64,000 nt of DNA from Silicimonas sp. (lineage in GTDB: Bacteria > Pseudomonadota > Alphaproteobacteria > Rhodobacterales > Rhodobacteraceae). This document shows, in pieces, positions 27,080-35,334 of this stretch. The translations under genes were made by a program, and so were the position numbers. Within the stretch, counting starts at the first letter, position 1. Every line of letters starts with the position of its first letter. The notes under the pieces are model-generated. The model was not told the DNA's origin, made no database searches, and was given only the letters and a program-made list of their open reading frames with translations. The stretch covers positions 1-64,000 of the forward strand of contig JAJDVJ010000027.1 in NCBI GenBank assembly GCA_022826205.1, read 5' to 3'.

Positions 27080-27898
27080 ATGCCCGAAACATGGCAGGCA
27101 GAGCACAAGCTCTTCCCGCATCAGGTGGGATTCACCTGCCCGCCCTTCGACTACGACGCCGCGCCATCGGATTTCCTCCGAATGGCGCCGGATACCGTGG
27201 GCGTCCACGGCTGGATGCTCCATGTGCCCGACTACGCCCACGGCCTTGACCAGCGGAAGGCCAATTTCGGCATGATGGATGACTTCTGCCACTGCATGGC
27301 AAGAAATGGTGCCGACATTGCGGCGCAAGTCGGATCGAATTGGGTCCACGCGTCCGGTCTCGGCGTCGATGGCATCCGCGACCATTGCAGAGCCCTGTCC
27401 GACAGGTACGGTCTCGCGTTTCACATGGCGGGCTATGCAATGGTGGAAGCCCTGCGAGCTCTCAACGTCGAAAAGGTCGCGTTGAACGCCGCCTATCACT
27501 GGCCGGAATGGTGGCAGGGAACGAGGGATTTCCTTGAAGAGGCGGGCTTCGAAGTGCTCTGGGCTGGCAACTTTTGCGACCAGGGCTGGTTCGAAAGCCA
27601 GGAAGGGATCAATGCCTGCCGATGGATATTTGACGGCGAGCTTGCATTCAGGAGCTTCGAGTATGTTGCGGAACAGGCGCCGGTCGCAGACGCGTACCTG
27701 ATCAGTGGCATGTGCAATTTCCGGTCCGGACCCAACGGGTTGCCACAACGGCCGGTGCATCTGACACGAGAACTCGAAGGACGACTCGGAAAACCTGTCG
27801 TCGGGCACGATACGGCGCTGTATTGGCGCGTCTTCAAGACACTGGGACTCGCCCCGGTGACGCCACAGGGCCAATTGCTGGAGAGCCTGCGTGACTGA
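27080..27898 (+). CDS. Maleate isomerase/arylmalonate decarboxylase-like protein
   Basis: A 272-residue member of the Asp/Glu racemase superfamily, in the branch of maleate cis-trans isomerase and arylmalonate decarboxylase. Support comes from ALRALNVEKVALNAAYHWPEWW near residues 130-150 and the C-terminal catalytic cysteine region YLISGMCNFRS near 203-213. The first of the two usual active-site cysteines is not evident: VGSNWVHASG stands at that position. A single-cysteine decarboxylase-like chemistry is therefore more likely than a two-base racemase. Substrate unknown. It starts 2 bp after the GFA stop. Confidence 0.7.
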   Translation: MPETWQAEHKLFPHQVGFTCPPFDYDAAPSDFLRMAPDTVGVHGWMLHVPDYAHGLDQRKANFGMMDDFCHCMARNGADIAAQVGSNWVHASGLGVDGIRDHCRALSDRYGLAFHMAGYAMVEALRALNVEKVALNAAYHWPEWWQGTRDFLEEAGFEVLWAGNFCDQGWFESQEGINACRWIFDGELAFRSFEYVAEQAPVADAYLISGMCNFRSGPNGLPQRPVHLTRELEGRLGKPVVGHDTALYWRVFKTLGLAPVTPQGQLLESLRD

Positions 27899-28005
27899 AC
27901 GTGCCGGAATGGGCAAGGCACGGGAGGTGGCGATCTGCGGCACTCCGGCGGAAACTCCTCCCAGCTCAGTTCTGGTCATGCCCTCGTACATGGAGCAGGA
28001 CTGCA

Positions 28006-28746
28006 GTGCATAAGATCCTTGCTCTCTGGGCCGTGCCTCGGTCCACTTCTACTGCCTTTGAGTGGATGATGCGCCAGCGCGGCGACTTTGACTGTCTCCA
28101 CGAACCGTTCGGCGAGGCATGGTACCAGGGTGAAGCTCCGCTTTGGCATCGCTTCGAGCCTGGGGCGAAGACCACCCCGGGGCTCACGCTTGAGAGCGCC
28201 TGGGATGACATCCGGGCCCGTGCGGAACGGGGCCCCGTATTTCTCAAGGACTTCCCTCACTACATCAGCCACATGTGGGATCCCGCGTTTCTGTCCCACT
28301 TCACGCATGCCTTTCTCATACGCAATCCCGCGAAGACCATTACGTCGCTATTCGACAAGTGGCCTGACGTCCACGAAGGCGAAGTCGGCTTCCCCGAATT
28401 GCGGGCACTCTTCGATCTGGTGAGTGCGCTTGAGGGCAGGGCGCCTCCAGTCATCGATAGCGACGACCTTCTGGAACGTCCGGCGGAAATGGTCAGGGCG
28501 TTTTGCAATGCGGTCAGGATTCCATTCTTTCCGGAAGCGCTTTCCTGGACGGCAGGCGGGGACCCGTCGGCGCACAGTTGGTGGGACGGCGGCTCGTTTC
28601 ACGCCAACCTTGCAAGCTCAACGGGCCTGGCGCCCCAGCGGAGGAACTACGTGGATCTGAAGGACACGCCGCCGCGCGTCCAGCAGATCCATCGCCGGAT
28701 GAAGCCGCACTACGACTGGCTTCATGCCCATCGCCTGACCCCTTGA
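28006..28746 (+). CDS. Sulfotransferase-like P-loop protein
   Basis: A 246-residue sulfotransferase-family protein. The 5'-phosphosulfate loop equivalent is ALWAVPRSTSTAFEWMM (residues 5-21), followed by CLHEPFGEAWY; the 3'-phosphate-binding region is THAFLIRNPAKTITSL near residue 100. These short proteins are widespread in Rhodobacterales, and most have no proven acceptor. The GTG at 28006 (VHKILALW) is preferred because GGAGCAGGA precedes it; frames further upstream give non-conserved sequence. It follows the isomerase-like gene by 107 bp. Confidence 0.7.
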   Translation: MHKILALWAVPRSTSTAFEWMMRQRGDFDCLHEPFGEAWYQGEAPLWHRFEPGAKTTPGLTLESAWDDIRARAERGPVFLKDFPHYISHMWDPAFLSHFTHAFLIRNPAKTITSLFDKWPDVHEGEVGFPELRALFDLVSALEGRAPPVIDSDDLLERPAEMVRAFCNAVRIPFFPEALSWTAGGDPSAHSWWDGGSFHANLASSTGLAPQRRNYVDLKDTPPRVQQIHRRMKPHYDWLHAHRLTP

Positions 28747-28983
28747 CGAGGGAGGCATCATGGCGATGCAACGAGAAATCACATGGCCAAGGTCGCGATG
28801 AGGCGCGTTTCTGACTTCGCGGGTTGTTCCGGGCGTTGCGATTGAAGGAACGAAAGTGCAAGACTGAGGCTGCGAACGGGTTTCGGTCACAGGTGTCGGA
28901 AACCGGGCGGCGGGACATGGGTCGGGAAATGTCCGAGTCCTCGACCTTAGGCGTTCATGAAATCACCAGATCGGGAGGTCAGG

Positions 28984-29388
28984 ATGGGAATACTTGACGA
29001 GGAGCTGTTCGAGGCAGGGTTGAAGCAGAGAAAGGCGACGCTCGGTACGCAATACGTGGAGCAGAACCTGGCGGCGGCAGACGATTTCACGCGCCCGTTC
29101 CAGGAGGCGATGACCGCATGGTGTTGGGGATTCGGTTGGGGCGACGATGTGATTGATGCCAAGACCCGCAGCATGATGAACCTGTCAATGATTGGCGCGC
29201 TGGGCAAGATGCATGAGTGGGAGATTCACTGTCGGGGCGCATTGAAAAACGGCGTGTCGGTGGAGGAAATCCGTGCAATCATTCATGTCGTCGGCATCTA
29301 TTGTGGCGTGCCACAGGCGCTTGACTGCTTTCGCGTTGCACGCAAGGTGTTGCAGGAAGCGGGGCAGCTTCCGGACAATGAGCCCTGA
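28984..29388 (+). CDS. Carboxymuconolactone decarboxylase family protein
   Basis: A 134-residue all-helical CMD-domain protein (DDVIDAKTRSMMNLSMIGALGKMHEWEIHCRGALKNGVS in residues 53-92, cited as landmark). It lacks the CxxC of the AhpD peroxidase branch and so belongs with the gamma-carboxymuconolactone decarboxylase side. This one may decarboxylate a small lactone or keto acid. GGGAGG at 28973-28978 supports ATG 28984. It lies 237 bp after the sulfotransferase-like gene and may have its own promoter. Confidence 0.85.
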   Translation: MGILDEELFEAGLKQRKATLGTQYVEQNLAAADDFTRPFQEAMTAWCWGFGWGDDVIDAKTRSMMNLSMIGALGKMHEWEIHCRGALKNGVSVEEIRAIIHVVGIYCGVPQALDCFRVARKVLQEAGQLPDNEP

Positions 29389-29826
29389 ACTCCTGAATTC
29401 GACGGCCCTTTGGGGTCGCTGCCCGGTATCCATACCTGAGAACTCTTGGACATAGAGACTTGAAATACTTTATCTTTCAGTGGTCAATTTCTTTGTCCGA
29501 AGTTCTGGCGCGTCGATCGGTGCCTTCCCCGAACATGATGCATGCGGTGCATGGGCCCATTTGCATCCTGACCGCTGAGTGCCCAATCAGGAGTGCTGCA
29601 TGCAGGAGACCGCACGAGACAATTGCGATCAGTTTCGCTTGAGATCGCGGACCGGGAGTTCTCGAAGTTGATCAAGAGAGTCGAGTGGGCGCCGCATCTG
29701 TGATCAGCCGATGCAGACGCCCAAAATCCGAAAGAGATCCCGGCTGCATTTCTCTGCCATTCCAGACAAACAGGCTTGCTGCGGCCAATGCGCAACTTTG
29801 CAACGACACCCTGAACCCTGTGTCTG
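29389..29826. other. Intergenic region, no gene seen
   Basis: A 438-bp stretch between the convergent CMD gene and the racemase-like gene. It is AT-richer than its surroundings (for example 29455-29510). No frame of recognisable family or good start signal was found on either strand. Confidence 0.5.
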
Positions 29827-30504
29827 CTATCCGTATGCCCCGGATTTCGATGTACGCAGGCCAGCGGTAACAAGCGCTTCGGCAAGCGCGACAGCACAAC
29901 TCAGTCCGTCGATGATCGGAAGTCCGAATTCATTTGACAATTGCTCCACCAGGTCCGTCATCCCGGCACATCCGAGAACGATCGCATCCGACTTGTCCTC
30001 CCAGATGGCAACCTCGACGACGCGGCGAATGGCGTGCATGGTCTCGGGGGCCATGTCTTCCAGTTCCAGCACCGGAATGTCGGTCGCCCGCACCTTGGCG
30101 CAACGCGATGCCAGGCCGTATCGTTGCAGGTTGGATTCCAGCACAGGCACGGAACGGGAAAGAGTCGTGATGACGGTGAACTTGTTGCTGACCATACTGG
30201 CCATTGAGCAGGCGGATTGACCGATCCCCAACACGGGTGCGTCCACCATGCATCTTGCTGCATCCAGCCCAGTGTCATCGAAACAGGCGATTACGATGCC
30301 ATCCGCGTGACTCTGGAGCTCAATTTGCTGCAGGAGTCCGGAGAGGCAGATTGCACCGTCATAATATCCCTGAATGCTTGGGGGACCGGATGAGGAACCG
30401 ACGGATACAATCCGGGTACCGGGACGTGCAACGCGCTTTGCGGCACGGTCGATTCTCCCGGTCATGGAGACAGTGCTGTTGGGATTCACGACAAGCAGTT
30501 CCAT
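29827..30504 (-). CDS. Hydantoin racemase-like protein (Asp/Glu racemase superfamily)
   Basis: A 225-residue racemase-fold protein with both active-site cysteines: C74 (ACFDDTGL) and C179 (GCAGMTDL). The N-terminal LLVVNPNSTVSMTGRI and the GYYDGA loop fit the hydantoin/allantoin racemase branch. A two-cysteine active site supports racemisation of a compound with an acidic alpha proton. It is the last gene of the five-gene liv importer series (8-bp spacing from livF), so its substrate is probably what the importer brings in, perhaps a hydantoin-, ureide- or amide-like compound. This substrate link is inference. Confidence 0.85.
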   Translation of the reverse strand: MELLVVNPNSTVSMTGRIDRAAKRVARPGTRIVSVGSSSGPPSIQGYYDGAICLSGLLQQIELQSHADGIVIACFDDTGLDAARCMVDAPVLGIGQSACSMASMVSNKFTVITTLSRSVPVLESNLQRYGLASRCAKVRATDIPVLELEDMAPETMHAIRRVVEVAIWEDKSDAIVLGCAGMTDLVEQLSNEFGLPIIDGLSCAVALAEALVTAGLRTSKSGAYG

Positions 30505-30512
30505 GGTTCAGC

Positions 30513-31238
30513 CTACACCGCTCCGCCCAAGTATGCCGCCTTGATGCGACTGTCATTCAGCAACTCGCGCGATTCGCCCGATATCACAACGTTCCCCGTT
30601 GTGATCGCGTATGCGCGATGGGAAATGCTCAGCGCCATGCGTGAATTCTGCTCAACCAGAAGTACTGAAACGCCATCGTCCCGGTTGATTTTCACGATTG
30701 ACCGCGCGATGTCCTGAACGAGTTTTGGCGCAATTCCAAGCGATGGTTCGTCAAGCAGCAGGAGTTGCGGACGGGCCATCAGTGCCCTCCCGATCACAAG
30801 CATCTGCTGTTCACCACCGGACAACGTCCCGGCAGTCTGGCGCAGACGTTCCTTCAGGCGCGGAAACCGCTCGAGAACGCTCTCGAGCGACCGTCTGTTC
30901 TCTCCCCTGTCGGTGCGCGTAAATGCGCCCATCATCAGATTGTCTTGGACCGACATGTAAGGAAACACTCGCCGGCCTTCCGGCACCATTGCAATGCCCT
31001 TGCTGACGATGCTTGCAGTGCCGCGACCGTCGATACGCTCGCCCCGAAAACTGATTGAACCACTCTTGATTCTGGAGAGCCCGGTAATCGCGCGCAGTAT
31101 GGATGACTTTCCGGCACCGTTCGCCCCGATGAGGGCAACCGTCTCGCCCTCCGTCAACTCAAGCGTCACGCCCCGTAGCGCATAGACGCGATCGTAGTAG
31201 AGCTCGACATCCTGAAATTCCAAGATCCTGGCTGCCAT
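30513..31238 (-). CDS. livF: Branched-chain-type ABC transporter ATP-binding protein LivF
   Basis: A 241-residue ABC ATPase with Walker A GANGAGKSS (near 37-45), signature LSGGEQQ (near 139) and Walker B LLLDEPSLGIAP. It follows livG by 3 bp. Together with LivG it powers the LivHM permease of a hydrophobic-amino-acid/amide transporter family. Substrates in this family extend well beyond leucine, to urea and short amides. The symbol reflects family position, not a proven substrate. Confidence 0.92.
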   Translation of the reverse strand: MAARILEFQDVELYYDRVYALRGVTLELTEGETVALIGANGAGKSSILRAITGLSRIKSGSISFRGERIDGRGTASIVSKGIAMVPEGRRVFPYMSVQDNLMMGAFTRTDRGENRRSLESVLERFPRLKERLRQTAGTLSGGEQQMLVIGRALMARPQLLLLDEPSLGIAPKLVQDIARSIVKINRDDGVSVLLVEQNSRMALSISHRAYAITTGNVVISGESRELLNDSRIKAAYLGGAV

Positions 31239-31241
31239 GGC

Positions 31242-32021
31242 TCAGACTCCGATTTCGTCGTCGCTGCTGCCGAGGTACGCTTCGATGACTTTCTCGTCAT
31301 TCTGTATCTGGGCAGGCGTGCCTTCAGCGATCTTTTCGCCGAAGTTCAGCACGACGATCCGGTCGGAGATCGACATGACCGCGGCCATGTCGTGTTCAAC
31401 GAGCAAGACCGTCACGCCCCGGTCCCGGACGGATTTCACGAGCGTGACCATGTGCTTCGTCTCGTCGAGGTTCATCCCCGCAAATGGTTCGTCAAGCAAC
31501 AGGACGACCGGGTCGGTTGAAAGCCCGATCGCGATGCCAAGCGCCCGCAGATGTCCTTGGGGCAGGTTGCCCGCACGTTCACCGGCAATGTCGGACATCC
31601 CAAGAAAGGCAAGCAGCTCGTCGGCTCTCCGTCCAAAGCTTGCCTCGTCAAGACGCGCGGCGCGGGTGCCAAGAAAATATCCCGCCAAGGTTGCTGACGA
31701 TCGGAGATGCTGGGCAACGATAACGCTCTCCCTGACTGTCATGTTCTTGAAAATGCTGGTTTCCTGAAACGTTCGCACGACGCCCTTCCGCGCCACGGCA
31801 TGGGGCTTCAGGTCGGAAATTCTCTCGCCGCGAAACAACACCTCGCCAGATGTCGTCCGAAGGAACGACGTGATCAACTTGAAGAGCGTGGACTTGCCCG
31901 CACCATTTGGTCCAATTACGGAAACGATCTCGTCTTCCTGGACATCGAAGGACACGGCGTTTGTGGCCGTCAACCCGCCGAACTTGCGTGTCAGTTCGCG
32001 GATCTCAAGAAGAGGGGTCAT
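31242..32021 (-). CDS. livG: Branched-chain-type ABC transporter ATP-binding protein LivG
   Basis: A 259-residue ABC ATPase with Walker A GPNGAGKST (near 36-44) and Walker B VVLLLDEPFAGMN. The signature motif reads NLPQGHLRALGIA in place of LSGGQ or the LivG-typical LxYG. The unusual Q in the signature serine neighbourhood is worth noting, but the fold is intact. ATG 32021 overlaps the livM stop as ATGA; GTG 32027 is an alternative two codons upstream. Confidence 0.92.
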   Translation of the reverse strand: MTPLLEIRELTRKFGGLTATNAVSFDVQEDEIVSVIGPNGAGKSTLFKLITSFLRTTSGEVLFRGERISDLKPHAVARKGVVRTFQETSIFKNMTVRESVIVAQHLRSSATLAGYFLGTRAARLDEASFGRRADELLAFLGMSDIAGERAGNLPQGHLRALGIAIGLSTDPVVLLLDEPFAGMNLDETKHMVTLVKSVRDRGVTVLLVEHDMAAVMSISDRIVVLNFGEKIAEGTPAQIQNDEKVIEAYLGSSDDEIGV

Positions 32022-33016
32022 TTCCACAACCCACGGATTCGATCGAAGCGTATGCTCAGAAGGCCGTTCGGAAGAACGAGGATTAGCAGGATCAGCGTGC
32101 CCGAATACACGAGCAACTGGTACCTCCCAAGTTCGAACAGCAGGTCCCAGCCGAAATAGAGCACAAGAGTCCCGAGCATCGGTCCGAAGACGTAGCCAAG
32201 TCCGCCCAAAAAGCAGTTAAGCATGAAGTCGATCGAGTCCTTGACCACGAAGCTCGACGGATAGACCGACTGAGCGATCGCTCCAAACATGGCACCCCCC
32301 AGGCCGCCAAAGAACGAGGATATCGCGAAGACGATCACGCGAAGGTAGGCAATGTTCACGCCCACGGACGACGCAAGTTCCTCGTTCTGCTGCATGGAGC
32401 GGCAGAGCTGTCCGAGACGCGAATTCACTATCCGATACATCGACGCGAAGCACACAACCATCAGCACGCAGGCGGTGTAATAGAATGCCAGCTTAGGGTT
32501 TTCGATCGTGGCAAAGTCCGGAATTATCGTGATGCCGAACAGCGACAGTTCACCCGGCAACGGGATGGAAACGATTCCCTTTGCGCCATTGGTGATCGGC
32601 AATGCGAGCGCAGTCAGGCGGACGACCTCGGTCAGCACGAGCGTGATCATCGCGAAATACACGCCGCGCAAACGCAGAATCGGGAGACCTATCACGATTG
32701 CGACCATGCCTGCAAAGAGACCGGCAGCAGGAAGGGAGACCCAGAAGGAGACACCCGCCTTGGTGACGAGGATGGCTGACACGTACGCGCCGATCAGCGC
32801 GAACGCGCCCTGACCGATATTGATCCGGCCGATATAGAACGTGAGCCAAACGCCGGCACTCGCGACGGACAGCAGTGCCACGGATGTCAGCGTGAAATAG
32901 AAATTCCAGCGCCCGGTGACGGAAATCAGGAAGGGGACGAGCAGAAAGACCGCAATGAGAAACACTGCGAAGCCGAGAACCAGCGGTAACCGATGTGTGT
33001 CAGCGCGACTCAACAT
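32018..33016 (-). CDS. livM: Branched-chain-type ABC transporter permease LivM
   Basis: A 332-residue integral membrane permease with about nine hydrophobic segments. It carries the family motif INIGQGAFALIGAYVSA near residue 65 and the cytoplasmic coupling loop SRLGQLCRSMQQNEELASSVG near residue 210. It forms the channel with LivH. The stop overlaps livG; livH ends 1 bp before its start. Confidence 0.92.
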   Translation of the reverse strand: MLSRADTHRLPLVLGFAVFLIAVFLLVPFLISVTGRWNFYFTLTSVALLSVASAGVWLTFYIGRINIGQGAFALIGAYVSAILVTKAGVSFWVSLPAAGLFAGMVAIVIGLPILRLRGVYFAMITLVLTEVVRLTALALPITNGAKGIVSIPLPGELSLFGITIIPDFATIENPKLAFYYTACVLMVVCFASMYRIVNSRLGQLCRSMQQNEELASSVGVNIAYLRVIVFAISSFFGGLGGAMFGAIAQSVYPSSFVVKDSIDFMLNCFLGGLGYVFGPMLGTLVLYFGWDLLFELGRYQLLVYSGTLILLILVLPNGLLSIRFDRIRGLWK

Positions 33017-33017
33017 G

Positions 33018-33887
33018 CTATCCCCACGGCTTGCCCATGAGACCTTGCGGCCGAATGGCCAGGAAGATCATGAGAGCCACGAAAATTGCGAGGTAGGTGA
33101 TGTCACCGTACTGGGAAAGCACGGCAAGCCCGACAGCCTCTAGCATTCCGAGAATGAACCCGCCGAGTATGGCACCTGAGATCACCCCCGCGCCGCCGAT
33201 CATCACCATCATGAACGCCTTGATGGATGTGGGCCCGCCCATGCCGAGATTGACCCCGGTAATCGTGACGAGCAGGCCGCCCACAAGGCCTGCCAGCATG
33301 GCTCCGAGGGCGAACCCGATCATGGAGTACCGGTTCACGTTGACACCCATCAGTTCTGCCGCGACGCGGTCCTGCGCGATGGCTCTGAGCGCACGGCCGG
33401 TCCTCGTGAACTGCATGTAAGAAATGAACGCGACGATGGACAGGATGGCAAGAAAGCAGATCAGAATCCGGTCGTAGGGAATGATGATCCGGAAGTCCCA
33501 ATTGAAGACGCCGTCGACGATCTTCGGAACGCCGCGCTGCTTTTCCCCGAACACCAGCAGTATCACTGCGTCCAACAGGAAGGCGATTCCGGCTGCCAGC
33601 AGCATCGTGCTTTCTTCCCTGGCCGACCGCCGGATCACGGGGCCAAAAAGGAACTTCTCTATCAAGGCCCCCAACACCGCAAGCGTTACGCAGGACATCA
33701 GGAGAGCGAGCACAAACGGCAATCCGAACTGGCCGTAGAACGTGTAGGTCACGAACCCCCCGATGACGTACATCTGGCCATGGGCGAAATTCAGCACGTT
33801 CATGAGGGCGAAAATCAAGGTCAACCCGAGCGCGATCATTGCATATTGCGAGCCCAGATAGACGCCGTTTACGATGACTTGTTCCAT
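33018..33887 (-). CDS. livH: Branched-chain-type ABC transporter permease LivH
   Basis: A 289-residue permease with eight or so membrane segments. Typical sequences are ALGLTLIFALMNVLNFAHGQ (residues 18-37) and the coupling loop TRTGRALRAIAQDRVAAELMGV near residue 185. I chose ATG 33887 (MEQVIVNGVYLG), the usual family start, preceded by AGGG, over an in-frame codon 20 residues upstream. Confidence 0.92.
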   Translation of the reverse strand: MEQVIVNGVYLGSQYAMIALGLTLIFALMNVLNFAHGQMYVIGGFVTYTFYGQFGLPFVLALLMSCVTLAVLGALIEKFLFGPVIRRSAREESTMLLAAGIAFLLDAVILLVFGEKQRGVPKIVDGVFNWDFRIIIPYDRILICFLAILSIVAFISYMQFTRTGRALRAIAQDRVAAELMGVNVNRYSMIGFALGAMLAGLVGGLLVTITGVNLGMGGPTSIKAFMMVMIGGAGVISGAILGGFILGMLEAVGLAVLSQYGDITYLAIFVALMIFLAIRPQGLMGKPWG

Positions 33888-33962
33888 GAAAGCACCCTGC
33901 GCCGCAGTTGCACCGGACCGGGGATTCCGATCCGGTGCCCAATTCACGAAGCGGCTGTTCGA

Positions 33963-35150
33963 TCAGTCGACTTCAGCGACAAAGAGCGTTTCGAACTCCC
34001 CGTCCTGAAAGACGTTCACAACCAGCGGAACCGCAATCTGCCGGCGCTGCCCGAACGAGGACACGCCCACGTACCGCATCATGGCATCGCCCTTCATGTA
34101 GGGATTCGGCGCCTCGAACGTATCCATCGTCTGCTTGAAGGCCTCGACGTCGTCGATGGCTGCCGGATTCGCTGCCAGCGTCGCGAGGATGTATTCAAGC
34201 GCATACACCTTGGTGTTCGACTCGTCGTTGTATTCACCGAACATATCCGTGTATCTCGCAACGAACTCCTTCATCATGTCGGACGCGATTTCCGGAGTGG
34301 ATGCACCACCAACAGATATGAACCCGTTTGCCAGATCGCCCGCGCTCTCGCGCAGCACCTGGGCGTCTTGGGCCGTCTCCGTCGATATCAGTCCCTGAAA
34401 TCCCAGTTCACGCGCAGACCGGATCAGTTGCGGGGCACTTGCCGGCGTAACGCCTGAAAGCACTAGCAGATCGGGGTTCGTGCGGATCACCGGAGTAAGG
34501 ACCGGCGTGAAATCGGTGGTGTCCACCTGGTAGGTCACATTGGCGGAGACCACTTCAAGTCCCAACGCTTCCGCAGCCTCGCGGCCGCTGTCGCGTTGGC
34601 TGAGGGGGTCGGATTCGTTGGCGGCAATGAAGGCAACCGTCCTGACGCCTCTATCCTCCTTCAGGTACTTGTAAATTGCCGGACCGGACTGGTAGTTGGC
34701 GACCATTCCAAGAACGGCGTTTGATGCCGGAGCCGTATAGAGCGGCTTTGGAAATGCATACGGGAAATAGATGATCCCGTTAGCCTCCGCCACTGGGCGT
34801 ACAGCGGCTGCACCGTCGTCAACGTTCGGACCCACCACGTAGTGAATGCCTTCCTGGGCCATTTTTTCCATTCCGGCAATCGCCCGTTTCGGATCCTTCT
34901 GGTCATCGAACGAGACGATCTCGATGTCATAGGTCACATCTCCGATCTTGTATCCGCCGGTCTCGTTGATCCACGCCGCGCGGGTTTCCATCGACCGCTG
35001 GTTCGATGTTCCCCATGCAGCAGCCGGCCCGCTTGTGACTCCGACAAAGCCGATCTTGAGGACCGGGTTCTGGGCCAAGGCGGCCGATCCCGGTATGACG
35101 GAAAGCGCGAGCGCCGCCGTCACCGCCGTGAGCATGTTTCTGCGTTGCAT
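33963..35150 (-). CDS. livK: Periplasmic substrate-binding protein of the liv-type importer
   Basis: A 395-residue solute-binding protein. The signal peptide covers residues 1-27 (twin-basic MQRRNML, hydrophobic TAVTAALALSVIPGSAALA, cleavage after ALAQ). The mature type I periplasmic-binding fold begins with LKIGFVGVTSGPAAAWG. It resembles amide/urea-type binding proteins as much as leucine-binding ones. The absence of the classical Leu/Ile/Val pocket signature and the linked racemase favour a non-leucine ligand. GGAGGGAG precedes ATG 35150. This is the first gene of the operon livKHMGF-racemase; the promoter and operator are described below. Confidence 0.9.
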   Translation of the reverse strand: MQRRNMLTAVTAALALSVIPGSAALAQNPVLKIGFVGVTSGPAAAWGTSNQRSMETRAAWINETGGYKIGDVTYDIEIVSFDDQKDPKRAIAGMEKMAQEGIHYVVGPNVDDGAAAVRPVAEANGIIYFPYAFPKPLYTAPASNAVLGMVANYQSGPAIYKYLKEDRGVRTVAFIAANESDPLSQRDSGREAAEALGLEVVSANVTYQVDTTDFTPVLTPVIRTNPDLLVLSGVTPASAPQLIRSARELGFQGLISTETAQDAQVLRESAGDLANGFISVGGASTPEIASDMMKEFVARYTDMFGEYNDESNTKVYALEYILATLAANPAAIDDVEAFKQTMDTFEAPNPYMKGDAMMRYVGVSSFGQRRQIAVPLVVNVFQDGEFETLFVAEVD

Positions 35151-35237
35151 TTCTCCCTCCTGGGTCAATCCTGGTTGCTGCCGCTCTTCGGGTCGCTGGA
35201 CCCGTTCTTGCCTGTTTTTCGATTCCGCCTGCCCGAC

Positions 35238-35265
35238 TTGATACACGGAAACGAAAAGTTGTCAA
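35238..35265 (-). promoter_or_regulatory. Probable sigma70-type promoter of the liv operon
   Basis: On the minus strand TTGACA (35265-35260) and TATCAA (35243-35238) are separated by 16 bases and lie 88 bases before the livK start. The -35 box is perfect and the -10 has two mismatches. The -35 is covered by the TTGTCAACAA palindrome, so binding there would block transcription. Confidence 0.55.
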
Positions 35266-35302
35266 CAATTTTGATCTAAGATGTTAACGTCATTATTGAC
35301 AA
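35259..35302. promoter_or_regulatory. Paired palindromic operators for the GntR/FCD regulator
   Basis: TTGTCAACAA at 35259-35268 fits the TTGT-N2-ACAA pattern bound by many FCD-type GntR regulators. A related half or inverted copy, ATTATTGACAA, lies at 35292-35302. The two sites also form an imperfect inverted repeat with each other. They overlap the -35 regions of both divergent promoters (minus 35260-35265; plus TTGACA 35296-35301 with TTGAAT 17 bases further). This predicts joint control of the liv operon and autoregulation. Confidence 0.5.
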
Positions 35303-35334
35303 AAGACGGTTGAATGGTTTGAATTGTCTCGGAG

